Part shown: positions 51,819 through 60,762 of the stretch, in pieces | Layout: the number at the start of each line of letters is the position of its first letter | How positions within the stretch are numbered: the stretch's first letter is position 1 | From: Lactonifactor longoviformis DSM 17459 | GTDB taxonomy: Bacteria > Bacillota > Clostridia > Lachnospirales > Lachnospiraceae | NCBI RefSeq assembly: GCF_900129135.1 | Contig: NZ_FQVI01000023.1 | Coordinates: 1-64,000, forward strand | Direction: 5' to 3' | DNA: 64,000 nt | Made by a program: the position numbers and the translations under genes | Notes under the pieces: model-generated | What the model saw: the letters and a program-made list of their open reading frames with translations, nothing else | The model's database searches: none | Told to the model about the DNA's origin: nothing

Positions 51819-51831
51819 TGTCTTTCATTTT

Positions 51832-52515
51832 TTATGCTTTTTCACTCTTTTTCTCTTCTTTATCACCCCGTATTGTATCCAGATAATTGTACAAAGTAAA
51901 CTTCGAAATATTTAAAAACTGGCATACCTTATCCCCTGATTTGGTGATTAAAAAGGTACCTTTTTCATCCAGGTATTTAATGATAGTTAATTTGTCGTCT
52001 TTGGTCATCTGGCTGACCGGCTTGTTTACTAATTCTAAGCCTTGAGCTATGAGATAATCAGTGAGCTGGCTGACATCCTGGGCATGAAATTCAATGTTGT
52101 CAAAGGGAACTTCTGCCTGATTCATAACCTCAGTTCCTACAAGTGCTTCAAAGGACTTTCGGAAATTCATAAAATTTGTAATATCGATGTTGATGCATAG
52201 TGCACCTAAAGGTTCTCCCTCATCATTACACAGATACGTAGTTGAGGATTTTAGTGTCTTGCCTAAGCTAGTTTTGGTTACATAGTTAAAGCGGTCCCCA
52301 TCCTTGATGGTACCCCGCATGACTTCCAGACCCAGATTGCTGCCGCAGTCACCGACTTCACGATTCGTAACATGTCCGTTTTCAATAGCTATGATAGACT
52401 GTTCATAGCCTTTGGACCAGTCGTGCAGTACCACTTCACATTCCTCACCCAGAGTCAAACTAATCAACTTCATAATCCGCTTTAATAATGGGAGCGCTTC
52501 TTCAATTGTTTTCAT
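51832..52515 (-). CDS. YheO/DauR-type PAS-like plus helix-turn-helix regulator
   Basis: A 227-residue regulator. The first 120 residues form the YheO-like PAS-type sensor (LGEECEVVLHDW, GPxxG-like KDGDRFNYVTKTSLGKTLKSSTTYLCNDEGEPLGALCINID), the last 60 a helix-turn-helix (DDKLTIIKYLDEKGTFLITKSGDKVCQFLNISKFTLYNYLD). Named relatives are DauR, which controls D-arginine use, and DguR. Such regulators often sit beside RidA and amino-acid catabolic genes, as here. AGGAGGG lies 13 bases from the ATG. It is likely the regulator of the plus-strand cluster from 53101. Confidence 0.88.
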   Translation of the reverse strand: MKTIEEALPLLKRIMKLISLTLGEECEVVLHDWSKGYEQSIIAIENGHVTNREVGDCGSNLGLEVMRGTIKDGDRFNYVTKTSLGKTLKSSTTYLCNDEGEPLGALCINIDITNFMNFRKSFEALVGTEVMNQAEVPFDNIEFHAQDVSQLTDYLIAQGLELVNKPVSQMTKDDKLTIIKYLDEKGTFLITKSGDKVCQFLNISKFTLYNYLDTIRGDKEEKKSEKA

Positions 52516-52866
52516 AAAACACAGTACCCTCCTATTGTTTCATTTTGGCCGGAGCCAAAAGCAGAATATATATAAATATACAATCTGAGTATATATGTTT
52601 TTATAACATTTTGCAATATTTTCCTTTTGATATATGAAAAAAATTTAGATTAACATAAAAAAATACTATATCTCGGAGCAAAGACCGATGTTATTAAGGT
52701 GTTATTGATTGAAATATTAAAATTAATTATATTATTAAATTTATTATAAATAAAATTATGCACAAAAAATACGGTGTAATATAATAAAAAATATACAAAA
52801 CGCAATTAAAAATCAAAAAATGAACGTGAAAATATGTAAAAAATTACTTTAATCCTTAAAAAGTTA
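52516..52866. other. Very AT-rich intergenic region
   Basis: No gene, structured RNA or terminator is seen in these 350 bases; the sequence is dominated by A and T tracts, including a stretch near 52730-52830 that is almost pure AT. It could contain binding sites of the divergent regulator, but no repeat stands out. Confidence 0.4.
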
Positions 52867-52895
52867 TTGACAAACATATTAATCATAATTATAAT
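52867..52895 (+). promoter_or_regulatory. Consensus promoter upstream of the catabolic cluster
   Basis: A perfect TTGACA (52867-52872), a 17-base AT-only-rich spacer and a perfect TATAAT (52890-52895). Transcription would start near 52902 and quickly meet the hairpin at 52940-52960. A second possible promoter is TTGACA at 52989-52994 with GATAAT at 53010-53015 and a short 15-base spacer. Confidence 0.75.
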
Positions 52896-52901
52896 GAGCT
52901 T

Positions 52902-52965
52902 AATCTAAAAAATATTAAGATTTACATACGGACCACAAAAGCGAGTCCAGGTGACTCGCTTTCTT
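52902..52965 (+). ncRNA. Short leader or small RNA ending in a hairpin
   Basis: From the consensus promoter, about 40 bases lead to AGCGAGTC (52940-52947) pairing with GACTCGCT (52953-52960), followed by TTCTT. The stem is strong but the T run is short, so it may act as an attenuator for the ridA-type gene at 53101 or end a short RNA of about 65 bases. No known riboswitch is recognised. Confidence 0.4.
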
Positions 52966-53100
52966 AACCTGAACAATAGTCAGATAATTTGACAGTGGAA
53001 ATTTTATAGGATAATAGAAGTGAAGGACATTGTTAAAAGATTGACTATTCTAACAATTAGTAAGAGCAGGGGTCCGGATAAATCGTTAGGAGAGTGTTAT

Positions 53101-53565
53101 ATGAGCAAGGTAGAAGAAAAGGTAAAAGAGATGGGATATGAGATTCCGGAGTGTCCCGCTCCCGCAGGAGCGTATGCTCCCGCTGTAGAGACAAAAGATG
53201 GATTGTTGTTTGTGTCAGGGCAGACGGCTATCGTAGACGGAAAGCAAAAGTATGTGGGAAGAGTTGGAGCGGAGGTTTCTGTAGAGGAAGCTTACGATGC
53301 TGCTAAAATCTGCGCGTTGCGGCTTTTGGCTCAGGTTAAATATGTCATTGGTGACCTGGACAGAGTGGAGAGGATTGTTAAAGTTAATGGCTACGTGAAT
53401 GCTGTTCCTGGTTTTGGACAGCAGCCGAAAGTGATTAACGGAACTTCTGAGTTTCTGGAAGCTGTATTTGGAGAAAAAGGAAAGCATGCACGGGCTGCTA
53501 TCGGTGTAGGGTCGCTTCCGGACAATGCGCCGGTGGAAGTGGAAATGATACTCGCTTATAAATAG
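53101..53565 (+). CDS. Divergent RidA-family protein
   Basis: A 154-residue member of the RidA superfamily of the YoaB/TdcF-distant type. It has PAPAGAYAPAVETKDGLLFVSGQTAI (about residues 15-40) and the late HARAAIGVGSLPDNAPVEVEMILAYK, with the substrate-binding arginine (HARAA) kept and a glutamate in EVEMI. The start is the ATG at 53101 behind TAGGAGAG; a GTG at 53020 has no signal. As the first gene of a catabolic cluster with a PLP enzyme, it may remove an enamine intermediate. It differs clearly from the canonical RidA at 6911. Confidence 0.88.
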   Translation: MSKVEEKVKEMGYEIPECPAPAGAYAPAVETKDGLLFVSGQTAIVDGKQKYVGRVGAEVSVEEAYDAAKICALRLLAQVKYVIGDLDRVERIVKVNGYVNAVPGFGQQPKVINGTSEFLEAVFGEKGKHARAAIGVGSLPDNAPVEVEMILAYK

Positions 53566-53639
53566 GGATAGGTTCCCGTTTATAATATCAGTAAGGAATG
53601 AATGTTAAAAACTGTAGGACAAAATGGAGGTAAAGAAGT

Positions 53640-54650
53640 ATGAAGAAATGCAAGATGGCTGTAATTGGTTTAGGGTTTATCGGCGGTTTGCACGCCAGGA
53701 TTATCGCCGAGGCGGATAATGCAGAATTAGTTGCAATTGCGGATCTGAATAAAGCTCTGGCTGATGAGTATGCGGAAAAATATAATTGTGCTGTTTATAC
53801 CGATTACAAAGAGATGCTGGAGAAAGAAGATATTGATGCCGTTGATATCTGTGTGCCGGAAGATTTCCATGTACAGACTGCTGTGGACGTGGCAAATGCA
53901 AAAAAAGATTTTCTTATTGAAAAGCCTCTGGCCAAGACACTGGAAGGCTGTCTGGCAATTAAAAAAGCGGCGGATGACAACAAGGTACGCATGATGGTTG
54001 CTCAGGTCTGCAAGTTCGATCCCCGGTATGTGGAATTAAAAGAATCCATCCGCAGAGGCGATTTGGGTGAGATCAGTGCCATGTCATTTAAGCGCGGCAA
54101 TCCTGTCTCCACAGCCAACCGTCTGCAGGGCAAAGTATCCTTCTTCTACTATCTTGGAATTCATGATATAGAGATGATGGTGGATTACAATATGCCGGCA
54201 AAACCTGTGAAGGTATATGCGCAGGCTTCTAATAAGAAAAACGGGCATATGAACGGTGATCTGGACGCTGCATTTGTGATTGTTAATTTTGACAATGGAG
54301 CTGTGGGAAATGTACATATCTGCTGGGCTTACCCGGACAACTCTGCAATGGGAATCTGGTCAATCGCAGAGGTTACAGGAACCAAGGGATTTGGCATGGT
54401 TGATGTCCGCAACCAGGGCCTGGAGATTATGACAGACGAAGCAGAGTCTTATCCGGATACCCTGTTATGGCCGGAATATTACGGAAAGATTCAGGGCGGC
54501 CTGAAAGAAGAAATCGTTCATTTCGCAGATGCTACCATGAATGGAACACCATATGCTGTTGATACAGAGTGCTGTATCCGCGGGGTAGCCATTGCAGAAG
54601 CTGCGTTAAAATCAATTGAGACAGGGGAACCGGTAGAACTTTCTCTGTAG
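53640..54650 (+). CDS. Gfo/Idh/MocA-family oxidoreductase
   Basis: A 336-residue NAD(P)-dependent dehydrogenase. The Rossmann motif is VIGLGFIGGLHARI near residues 8-21, the conserved EKPLAKT follows around residue 96, and a C-terminal alpha/beta domain contains the HD-type pair GIHDIEMM. These enzymes oxidise hydroxyls of sugars, inositols or related polyols, or reduce imines. GGAGG precedes the ATG. It lies between RidA and the sugar-type ABC transporter, fitting an initial oxidation step. Confidence 0.9.
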   Translation: MKKCKMAVIGLGFIGGLHARIIAEADNAELVAIADLNKALADEYAEKYNCAVYTDYKEMLEKEDIDAVDICVPEDFHVQTAVDVANAKKDFLIEKPLAKTLEGCLAIKKAADDNKVRMMVAQVCKFDPRYVELKESIRRGDLGEISAMSFKRGNPVSTANRLQGKVSFFYYLGIHDIEMMVDYNMPAKPVKVYAQASNKKNGHMNGDLDAAFVIVNFDNGAVGNVHICWAYPDNSAMGIWSIAEVTGTKGFGMVDVRNQGLEIMTDEAESYPDTLLWPEYYGKIQGGLKEEIVHFADATMNGTPYAVDTECCIRGVAIAEAALKSIETGEPVELSL

Positions 54651-54675
54651 GAAATACGGAAGCGAGGTCATCTTG

Positions 54676-55650
54676 GTGAAAGAGAAAAAACCAGTTTTTA
54701 AAAACAACATACAGAAGTACGCACCTGTATTTCTCATGCTGGTACTTATGGTTATTTTAACCATTGCCAATAAAAATTTCCTGTCTGCGCAGTCAATCTA
54801 CAATCTTCTGCAGCAGGTATCCGCTCTTGGAATTGTTGCTCTGGGAGCTATGATTGTTCTGCTTACAGCCGGAATAGATTTTACTGCCGGTTTCGGTTTA
54901 TCTCTGGCAGGGGTAACCGCAGGTTTTGTATATCTGGAAAGCGGAAATCAGGGGATTCTTCTTATTATAACGTCTCTTCTGATTGGAGCGTTGGTAGGCC
55001 TGATTAATGGTCTGATTATTGTAAAATTGAATCTGAATCCCTTCATTACAACTCTGGCAATGATGTCAGTGTGCAAGGGTGTCTCTATGATGGTATCTGA
55101 GGGACGTCAGGTACAGATTAAAAGTGAATTTTTGCTGACTCTGGGATCAGGAAGGATACTGAAATTTATTCCTGTATCATTTCTGGTGTTCCTGCTGGCG
55201 GTAGTTCTGATGTATATCATTATGAACAAAACCAAACTGGGAATCTATACATATGCAATGGGCGGCAATGAAGACGCAGTAGAATATTCAGGGATCAATA
55301 AAAGCTTTTATAAGATTCTGGTCTATACCGTAGCAGGATTTTTGTACGGGCTGGCAGCTATCATCACCTGCTGCCAGGTAACAGTTATAACCTCTAATAT
55401 CTCAGGAGATTTCCTTTTAGACGGGATCGCTGCCGCCGTTGTAGGCGGGACGAGCCTTCTGGGAGGAAAAGGAACTGTATTCGGAGTGGTAATCGGTGCA
55501 TTTATCATTACATTGATCACAACGATGCTGAATTTCCTTCAGGTACCTTTCTTGCTGAGGGAAGTAATCAAAGGTATCATCATCATCTGCATCCTGATCT
55601 TTGACGTCTGCATCGGCAAACTGGCCGACAGGCTGAAGGTTGCAGCTTAA
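54676..55650 (+). CDS. Ribose-type ABC transporter permease
   Basis: A 324-residue permease of the RbsC-like family (BPD_transp_2). About eight membrane segments are seen, with the family pattern GIDFTAGFGLSLAG, GLIIVKLNLNPFITTLAMM, AMGGNEDAVEYSGI and GGTSLLGGKGTVFGVVIGAF. GCGAGG gives eight bases to the GTG at 54676 and five to a TTG at 54673, so the first codon is uncertain. It should pair with the permease half of the fused protein at 56962 to form a heterodimeric channel. Confidence 0.9.
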   Translation: MKEKKPVFKNNIQKYAPVFLMLVLMVILTIANKNFLSAQSIYNLLQQVSALGIVALGAMIVLLTAGIDFTAGFGLSLAGVTAGFVYLESGNQGILLIITSLLIGALVGLINGLIIVKLNLNPFITTLAMMSVCKGVSMMVSEGRQVQIKSEFLLTLGSGRILKFIPVSFLVFLLAVVLMYIIMNKTKLGIYTYAMGGNEDAVEYSGINKSFYKILVYTVAGFLYGLAAIITCCQVTVITSNISGDFLLDGIAAAVVGGTSLLGGKGTVFGVVIGAFIITLITTMLNFLQVPFLLREVIKGIIIICILIFDVCIGKLADRLKVAA

Positions 55651-55656
55651 TCAGGA

Positions 55657-55679
55657 TAATATATTTGACGAATATATTA
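55657..55679. repeat. Short AT-rich inverted repeat between permease and binding-protein genes
   Basis: TAATATATT (55657-55665) pairs with AATATATTA (55671-55679) around TGACG. It may stabilise or process the mRNA at the start of the binding-protein gene, which often needs higher expression. No T run follows. Confidence 0.4.
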
Positions 55680-55713
55680 TAAAAAACTTCATCTTAAAAA
55701 AGGAGGAAAAGGA

Positions 55714-56853
55714 ATGAAGAAGAAAGAATTAATGAAAAAAGGTTTGGCTCTGCTGGCAGCATTTACGCTGGTATTCGGAACACTCGCCGGATGCGGAAGC
55801 AAAGACGAGGGCTCTAGTGATGACAGCGCCGCCACTTCCACAGACGCAGAAACAGACAAAGAAGACGCTGCGCCTGCAGAAGATGATGCCGCAGGGGATG
55901 CCAAAGACACAGAGGCATCCGGAGACAAACCCACCATTGGTATTGCTATGCTGGACATGACTCAGGAATTCTTCGTTAACATGATCGAGGGCGGAGACTA
56001 TGCTGCTGAGATCTACGGTGTAAACCTGATCTGGAAGAGCGCAGACAGCAGCCTGGACAACCAGATTGCAATTATCGAAAACTTCATTCAGCAGAAAGTA
56101 GACTGCATCCTGTTGGATCCCTATGACAATGTAGGATTAATTCCAGTCTGCGAAGAAGCAAAAGCAGCAGGTATCCCTGTATGCTCCATGGGTAACTTTA
56201 TTGATTCCGACGCAGTTATTTCCAATCTGTACAATGACCGTGAAGACACTAAAGTGATTGGCGAACTGGTAGGAAATCTCATCGACAAATCCGGTGATGT
56301 AGCAATGCTTTACGGTGCAACCGGTAACTTCGTATCTGACGAGCGTCAGGGCGGCTGGGAAGAAGCTATGGCAGAATTCCCTGACATCAAGTGTACATAC
56401 TACGAGGTTGGCTGGGATACAGCGGCAACCCTGAAAACTGTTCAGGATATTCTTGCAGCAAATCCTGACATCAAAGCAATCCACAGCTTCTCTGACGGCA
56501 ATACAACAGCAGTTGCACAGGCAGTGGATCAGGCGGGTCTGACAGGTAAAGTTTTAATCTCCAGCTACGACGGAAATAAAGACGCCAGCGAAGCAGTGAA
56601 GGACGGCAAATATGTATGTACGCTGCTGACAGGTGCAAAACGTGTTGGATACTGGAATGTTCAGATCGGCTCTAAACTGGCAAAAGGCGAGACTGTTGAA
56701 CAGAAGAACTATCTGGAGTCTTATTTTATCATGAACGATGATATGAAAGCAAAAGTAGAAGAACTGGGAATTGGCTACGAAGGAATGAACATCGTAAATC
56801 CTGACAAGGGTATTGAGTTATTTGATGATTTGTCTGCTTTTGAAGAGAAATAG
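55714..56853 (+). CDS. Sugar-type ABC substrate-binding lipoprotein
   Basis: A 379-residue lipoprotein. The signal peptide ends FGTLAGC with C27 lipidated, followed by an Asp/Ser/Ala-rich linker to about residue 72. The rest is a type I periplasmic-binding fold of the RbsB group: PTIGIAMLDMTQEFFVNMIEGGDYAAE, IIENFIQQKVDCILLDPYDN, IPVCSMGNFIDSDA and VLISSYDGNKDASEAV. AGGAGG precedes the ATG. Such proteins bind sugars, autoinducer-2, amino sugars or sugar-like molecules. It is the recognition component of the transporter. Confidence 0.92.
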   Translation: MKKKELMKKGLALLAAFTLVFGTLAGCGSKDEGSSDDSAATSTDAETDKEDAAPAEDDAAGDAKDTEASGDKPTIGIAMLDMTQEFFVNMIEGGDYAAEIYGVNLIWKSADSSLDNQIAIIENFIQQKVDCILLDPYDNVGLIPVCEEAKAAGIPVCSMGNFIDSDAVISNLYNDREDTKVIGELVGNLIDKSGDVAMLYGATGNFVSDERQGGWEEAMAEFPDIKCTYYEVGWDTAATLKTVQDILAANPDIKAIHSFSDGNTTAVAQAVDQAGLTGKVLISSYDGNKDASEAVKDGKYVCTLLTGAKRVGYWNVQIGSKLAKGETVEQKNYLESYFIMNDDMKAKVEELGIGYEGMNIVNPDKGIELFDDLSAFEEK

Positions 56854-56890
56854 TAGGGATTTCTTTTCTAAGTTAGCAAGATAGGCTGAA

Positions 56891-56934
56891 AAAAGAATAT
56901 GCGGCAGAATTTCATGGCTGCCGCATATTCTTTT
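56891..56934 (+). terminator. 17-bp perfect hairpin between binding-protein and fused-ABC genes
   Basis: AAAAGAATATGCGGCAG (56891-56907) pairs with CTGCCGCATATTCTTTT (56918-56934) over a 10-base loop. Four T's follow, so it should stop most transcripts and allow a minority to reach the fused permease-ATPase, giving excess binding protein. Confidence 0.75.
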
Positions 56935-56961
56935 CTAAAAAGGCATGAAAGAAGGCAGAGC

Positions 56962-59532
56962 ATGGACAAAAGTAAGAGTAAAATATTTCAAAACCAACAG
57001 ATCAAGAGATACCTATTTTTGCTTGCGATTATTTTGATTTTAATAGTAGTTTTCTCATTTCTGGCTCCGGGCTTCTTCTCGGTGAGAACGTTTTTTAATA
57101 TTATTCGTCAAAACACATCATTGGCAATTTTATCCCTGGGTATTACATTTATTATTATGCTGGCAGGTACGGACCTGTCATCCGGTGCAAACATTGCCCT
57201 TGCCGGGGCATGCGGCGCTATTGTAATGCAGTCTCTTGGGGGTGAAGGATTAGGAACCGCCCTGTGCGGATTTCTGGTATGTATTATTGTAGGTATTGCA
57301 GCAGGATCTGCAAACGGCTTGATGGTTGGTGGACTGGGGATAAGCCCCTTCATGGCAACATTAGCTATGACCTCTGTATCCAGAGGATTAACCATTTACC
57401 TGACAAACTCAAAACGTGTAGTTGTAAGAAATGACTATTTTAACTGGTTTGGACAGAAAAATATCTTTGGTTCTTTTCCGGCATCTTTACTGTATCTGGC
57501 AGTATTGTTCGTGATTATGTACCTGGTGCTGAACAAGACAACTTTTGGAAGAAAGACTTTTGCGGTGGGCGGCAATGCTGTCACATCCAGGGCATCTGGA
57601 ATCAAAGTAATTAAACATACAGTAATTGTATATTTATTAGGCGGTTTATTCGCGGGCTTCGCATCAGTGGTAACCGTAGGGCGCGCCCTCTCAGCACAGC
57701 CTCTGGCAGGTCAGAACATGGAGTTCGATGCCATCACTGCTGTTGTTATCGGAGGCACCAGCCTGATGGGCGGTACCGGATCTCTGGTTGGTACCATGCT
57801 GGGTGTTGTGATTATCGGAACGATATTTACAGGTCTGGGTATGATGCCAATCTCTCCCTACTACTCTTATGTAGTGAAAGGTCTGCTGATTGTAGTATCT
57901 GTCTATATGGATCAATACAGCAGCAAGGAGAGAGTGAAGGTTAGCAGCAAGGACAAGAAGGCCCAAAAGGAAGCTGCCGCCGCAGAGGTTCATTCCCGTC
58001 ATAAGAATGATATCAATATTGAAGAGGCCAAGGAGCTGGAGCTTCGCGGAATTGTGAAAGAATTCCCCGGTGTGAAGGCTTTAGACGGAGTAAATCTGAA
58101 GGTAAAAAGAGGTACGGTACACGCACTTATGGGAGAAAACGGCGCCGGCAAATCTACTTTAATTAAAATCCTATCCGGTGTATACAAAAAAGACGGCGGA
58201 GAAATTTATATTGACGGAAAACCAGTGTCCATCCATTCCCCTATGGATTCTCAGAAGCTGGGGATCTCGGTGATTTACCAGGAATTCGCACTTGTTCCGG
58301 AGCTTAGTATCACACAGAATATTTTCCTGGGCAAGGAGATGAAGGGAACAGGTCCTATTGTAAACCGAAAAGATATGGAGAAAAAAGCCAGAGAGCTAAT
58401 CGGCCGGTTTAATCTGAATATCAGCGAAAACAAAAAGGTCGGTGATTGTACGGTAGGCCAGCAGCAGATGATAGAAATCGCCAAGGCAATCGGGTCTAAC
58501 TCCTGGGTTATCGTAATGGATGAGCCTACATCAGCGATTACAGAGGCTGAAAAGGAAAAACTTTTTGAAATCATTCAGGAACTGAAGGAACAGGGAATGG
58601 CAATTATCTACATCTCTCACCGTATGTCGGAAATATTTGAAATTGCCGATGAGATTACGGTACTCAGGGATGGTAAGTACGTAATGTCCTCTCCGGTATC
58701 AGAAGTGACGGAGGATATGATCATTAAGAGCATGGTAGGGCGTGAGCTGTCAGACGTATTCAGCAGAGAGAAATTTGAGCCCGGAGATGTGGTTCTTGAG
58801 GTCAAGGATCTGTACCGCAAAGGGGTATTTGAGCCTATCAGCTTTACTGTGCGAAAGGGAGAGGTTCTCGGCTTCAGCGGCCTGATGGGCGCAGGAAGAA
58901 CAGAGATTGCAAGATGTATCTTTGGCCTGGATAAGCCGGATGGAGGAGAGATATATCTGAACGGCAAGAAGCTGGATATCCGCAACCCGTTTGATGCAAT
59001 TAAATCAGGTATTGCTTATGTGTCAGAGGACAGGCGCCGGGAGGGAATTGTACCGCTTCTGTCTATCAGAGAGAATATGACTCTGGCATCCCTTCCATGG
59101 GTGAGCAAGGCAACCTGGATTGACGGAAAACAGGAAACCAGTATAGCAGAAGAATACATAGATGCACTGTCTATAAAAACACCGTCTATGGATCAGAAGA
59201 TCGGAAAGCTCAGCGGCGGGAACCAGCAGAAGGTTTGCCTGGGCAAATGGCTGTGCAGGAATCCTCAGATTATTATTCTGGATGAGCCTACCCGAGGGAT
59301 CGACGTAGGGGCGAAGGCAGAGATTCATAAGATAATAGAAAATCTGTGCAGAAATGGTATTGCTGTCATTATGATTTCTTCTGAGATGCCAGAGGTTCTG
59401 GGATCCAGTGACAAGATCATTGTACTCTATGAGGGAAGAAAGACTGGAGAATTTGACTGTGTGAAGGATTTGACACAGGATGAGATCATGATAGCTGCTT
59501 CCGGAGAATCCGGATCTGGAGAGGTTGCATAG
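56962..59532 (+). CDS. Fused ribose-type permease and double ATPase of an ABC transporter
   Basis: An 856-residue protein that joins two parts normally encoded separately. Residues about 1-325 are a complete RbsC-like permease (IILILIVVFSFLAPGFFSV, LAGTDLSSGANIALAGA, VGGNAVTSRASGIKVI, GGTSLMGGTGSLVGTML). After a charged Lys/Ala-rich linker, two ATPase domains follow as in RbsA: the first with Walker A GENGAGKST (391-399), CTVGQQQMIEIAKAI and VMDEPTSAIT; the second with the degenerate loop GLMGAGRTE, LSGGNQQKVCLGKWL and ILDEPTRGIDVGA. The start is the ATG at 56962 with GAAGG; an ATG at 56899 lies in the terminator stem. The second permease subunit is encoded at 54676. Confidence 0.93.
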   Translation: MDKSKSKIFQNQQIKRYLFLLAIILILIVVFSFLAPGFFSVRTFFNIIRQNTSLAILSLGITFIIMLAGTDLSSGANIALAGACGAIVMQSLGGEGLGTALCGFLVCIIVGIAAGSANGLMVGGLGISPFMATLAMTSVSRGLTIYLTNSKRVVVRNDYFNWFGQKNIFGSFPASLLYLAVLFVIMYLVLNKTTFGRKTFAVGGNAVTSRASGIKVIKHTVIVYLLGGLFAGFASVVTVGRALSAQPLAGQNMEFDAITAVVIGGTSLMGGTGSLVGTMLGVVIIGTIFTGLGMMPISPYYSYVVKGLLIVVSVYMDQYSSKERVKVSSKDKKAQKEAAAAEVHSRHKNDINIEEAKELELRGIVKEFPGVKALDGVNLKVKRGTVHALMGENGAGKSTLIKILSGVYKKDGGEIYIDGKPVSIHSPMDSQKLGISVIYQEFALVPELSITQNIFLGKEMKGTGPIVNRKDMEKKARELIGRFNLNISENKKVGDCTVGQQQMIEIAKAIGSNSWVIVMDEPTSAITEAEKEKLFEIIQELKEQGMAIIYISHRMSEIFEIADEITVLRDGKYVMSSPVSEVTEDMIIKSMVGRELSDVFSREKFEPGDVVLEVKDLYRKGVFEPISFTVRKGEVLGFSGLMGAGRTEIARCIFGLDKPDGGEIYLNGKKLDIRNPFDAIKSGIAYVSEDRRREGIVPLLSIRENMTLASLPWVSKATWIDGKQETSIAEEYIDALSIKTPSMDQKIGKLSGGNQQKVCLGKWLCRNPQIIILDEPTRGIDVGAKAEIHKIIENLCRNGIAVIMISSEMPEVLGSSDKIIVLYEGRKTGEFDCVKDLTQDEIMIAASGESGSGEVA

Positions 59533-59535
59533 CGT

Positions 59536-60720
59536 ATGAAAACAGAGGCAAAGAGAGAGCAGAGTATCCGGTGGATGAGGGAACACATGACAAAAGAATG
59601 GGAGGAGGCGGCCATCACCTGTGCCGCCCGCCTGATTCGCTGCAAATCCTATAATCCGCCGGGGAATGAGAAAGAAACAGCAGCAGTGGCTGCCGAAATC
59701 CTGGAGACGGCAGGTTTTCAGGTGGAGGTGGAGGAATTTGAACCCAACCGCTGCAATGTAATAGCCACGTATGGAGACCCTGAGGATATTGCACTCATAC
59801 TGAACGGGCACATGGATGTTGTTCCGGCCTTCGGTGAGTGGGTGAGAGAACCTTCCGGTGCACAGAGAGAAAACGGTGTACTTTTCGGACGGGGCAGCTG
59901 CGATATGCTGGGAGGCTGCGCCGCAATACTCACGGCAGCAAGCCTGATCGGCGCTGCCAAAGTAGAACCCAAACGGGGGATTATGGTTCTTCTGGTCAGC
60001 GACGAGGAGGATATGAACCGGGGCATCCGCCATATTCTGTCCACAAAGAAGCTGAAGGCAGACTGTGCGGTAATCGCGGAGCCTACACAATGTGAGATTC
60101 AGCTGGGCAACCGGGGATTCAGTTCCTGGTATGTAAAAACCAAGGGAGTAGGCTGCCATGCAAGTGAGCCGTGGAACGGCGTCAACGCCATCTATAAGAT
60201 GGGAGAAGTGATCCGGAGAATCGAAGCTTATGCGGACAGTCTGAGTGAGGTCAGGAATGAATATCTGGGGCAGGCTACCTGCTGTATCGGTACTATAAAA
60301 GGAGGAATCCGCCTGAATACGGTACCGGATGCCTGTGAGATTGAGGTGGAGCGGCGTCTTCTTCCCGGGGAGACTCCTGACAGGATAAAAGAGGAACTGC
60401 AGAAAGCTGTGGGAGAGTGGGGAGAAGTTTTGGACCGCTCTTTCTTTCCGGCAAGTCTTATTGAACGGGATCACCCACTGGTGGAGGACTGCAAAGAACT
60501 TCTCGCAGGAATTACAGAACAGGAACCAGTGGTATCTGTGTTCCGTGCCTGCACGGAAGCGAGTATGTTCTCTGTGCTCTGCAATATTCCTACTTTATTA
60601 TTAGGCCCCGGTTCCCTGGACCAGGCACACCGGATCAATGAATTCTGCAGGGAACAGGATATTGTAGACTGTACGAAATTGTTCGCAGCGCTGATTTACT
60701 GCTATATCAGTGAGAGGTAA
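59536..60720 (+). CDS. M20-family metallopeptidase/deacylase (ArgE/DapE type)
   Basis: A 394-residue zinc-dependent amidohydrolase of the ArgE/DapE/CPG2 group. The first zinc ligand is in NGHMDVV (H92, with D94), the bridging aspartate in GRGSCDMLGG, the catalytic glutamates in SDEEDMN, and the last histidine in LDQAHRINEF. The inserted dimerisation domain (GNRGFSSWYVKTKGVGCHASEP) is typical. These enzymes remove N-acyl or aminoacyl groups from amino acids. The start is four bases after the fused ABC gene, which carries GGAGAGG as ribosome binding site. In context it may deacylate an imported N-acyl compound. Confidence 0.9.
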   Translation: MKTEAKREQSIRWMREHMTKEWEEAAITCAARLIRCKSYNPPGNEKETAAVAAEILETAGFQVEVEEFEPNRCNVIATYGDPEDIALILNGHMDVVPAFGEWVREPSGAQRENGVLFGRGSCDMLGGCAAILTAASLIGAAKVEPKRGIMVLLVSDEEDMNRGIRHILSTKKLKADCAVIAEPTQCEIQLGNRGFSSWYVKTKGVGCHASEPWNGVNAIYKMGEVIRRIEAYADSLSEVRNEYLGQATCCIGTIKGGIRLNTVPDACEIEVERRLLPGETPDRIKEELQKAVGEWGEVLDRSFFPASLIERDHPLVEDCKELLAGITEQEPVVSVFRACTEASMFSVLCNIPTLLLGPGSLDQAHRINEFCREQDIVDCTKLFAALIYCYISER

Positions 60721-60762
60721 TTCCTGCGGATAAGATCCAAGGGAATGACAGGAGGGATTGCG

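Noticed and set aside
59023-60474. 483-codon open frame on the minus strand
   Set aside because: It is opposite the fused ABC and M20 genes, both of which have clear motifs and ribosome binding sites.
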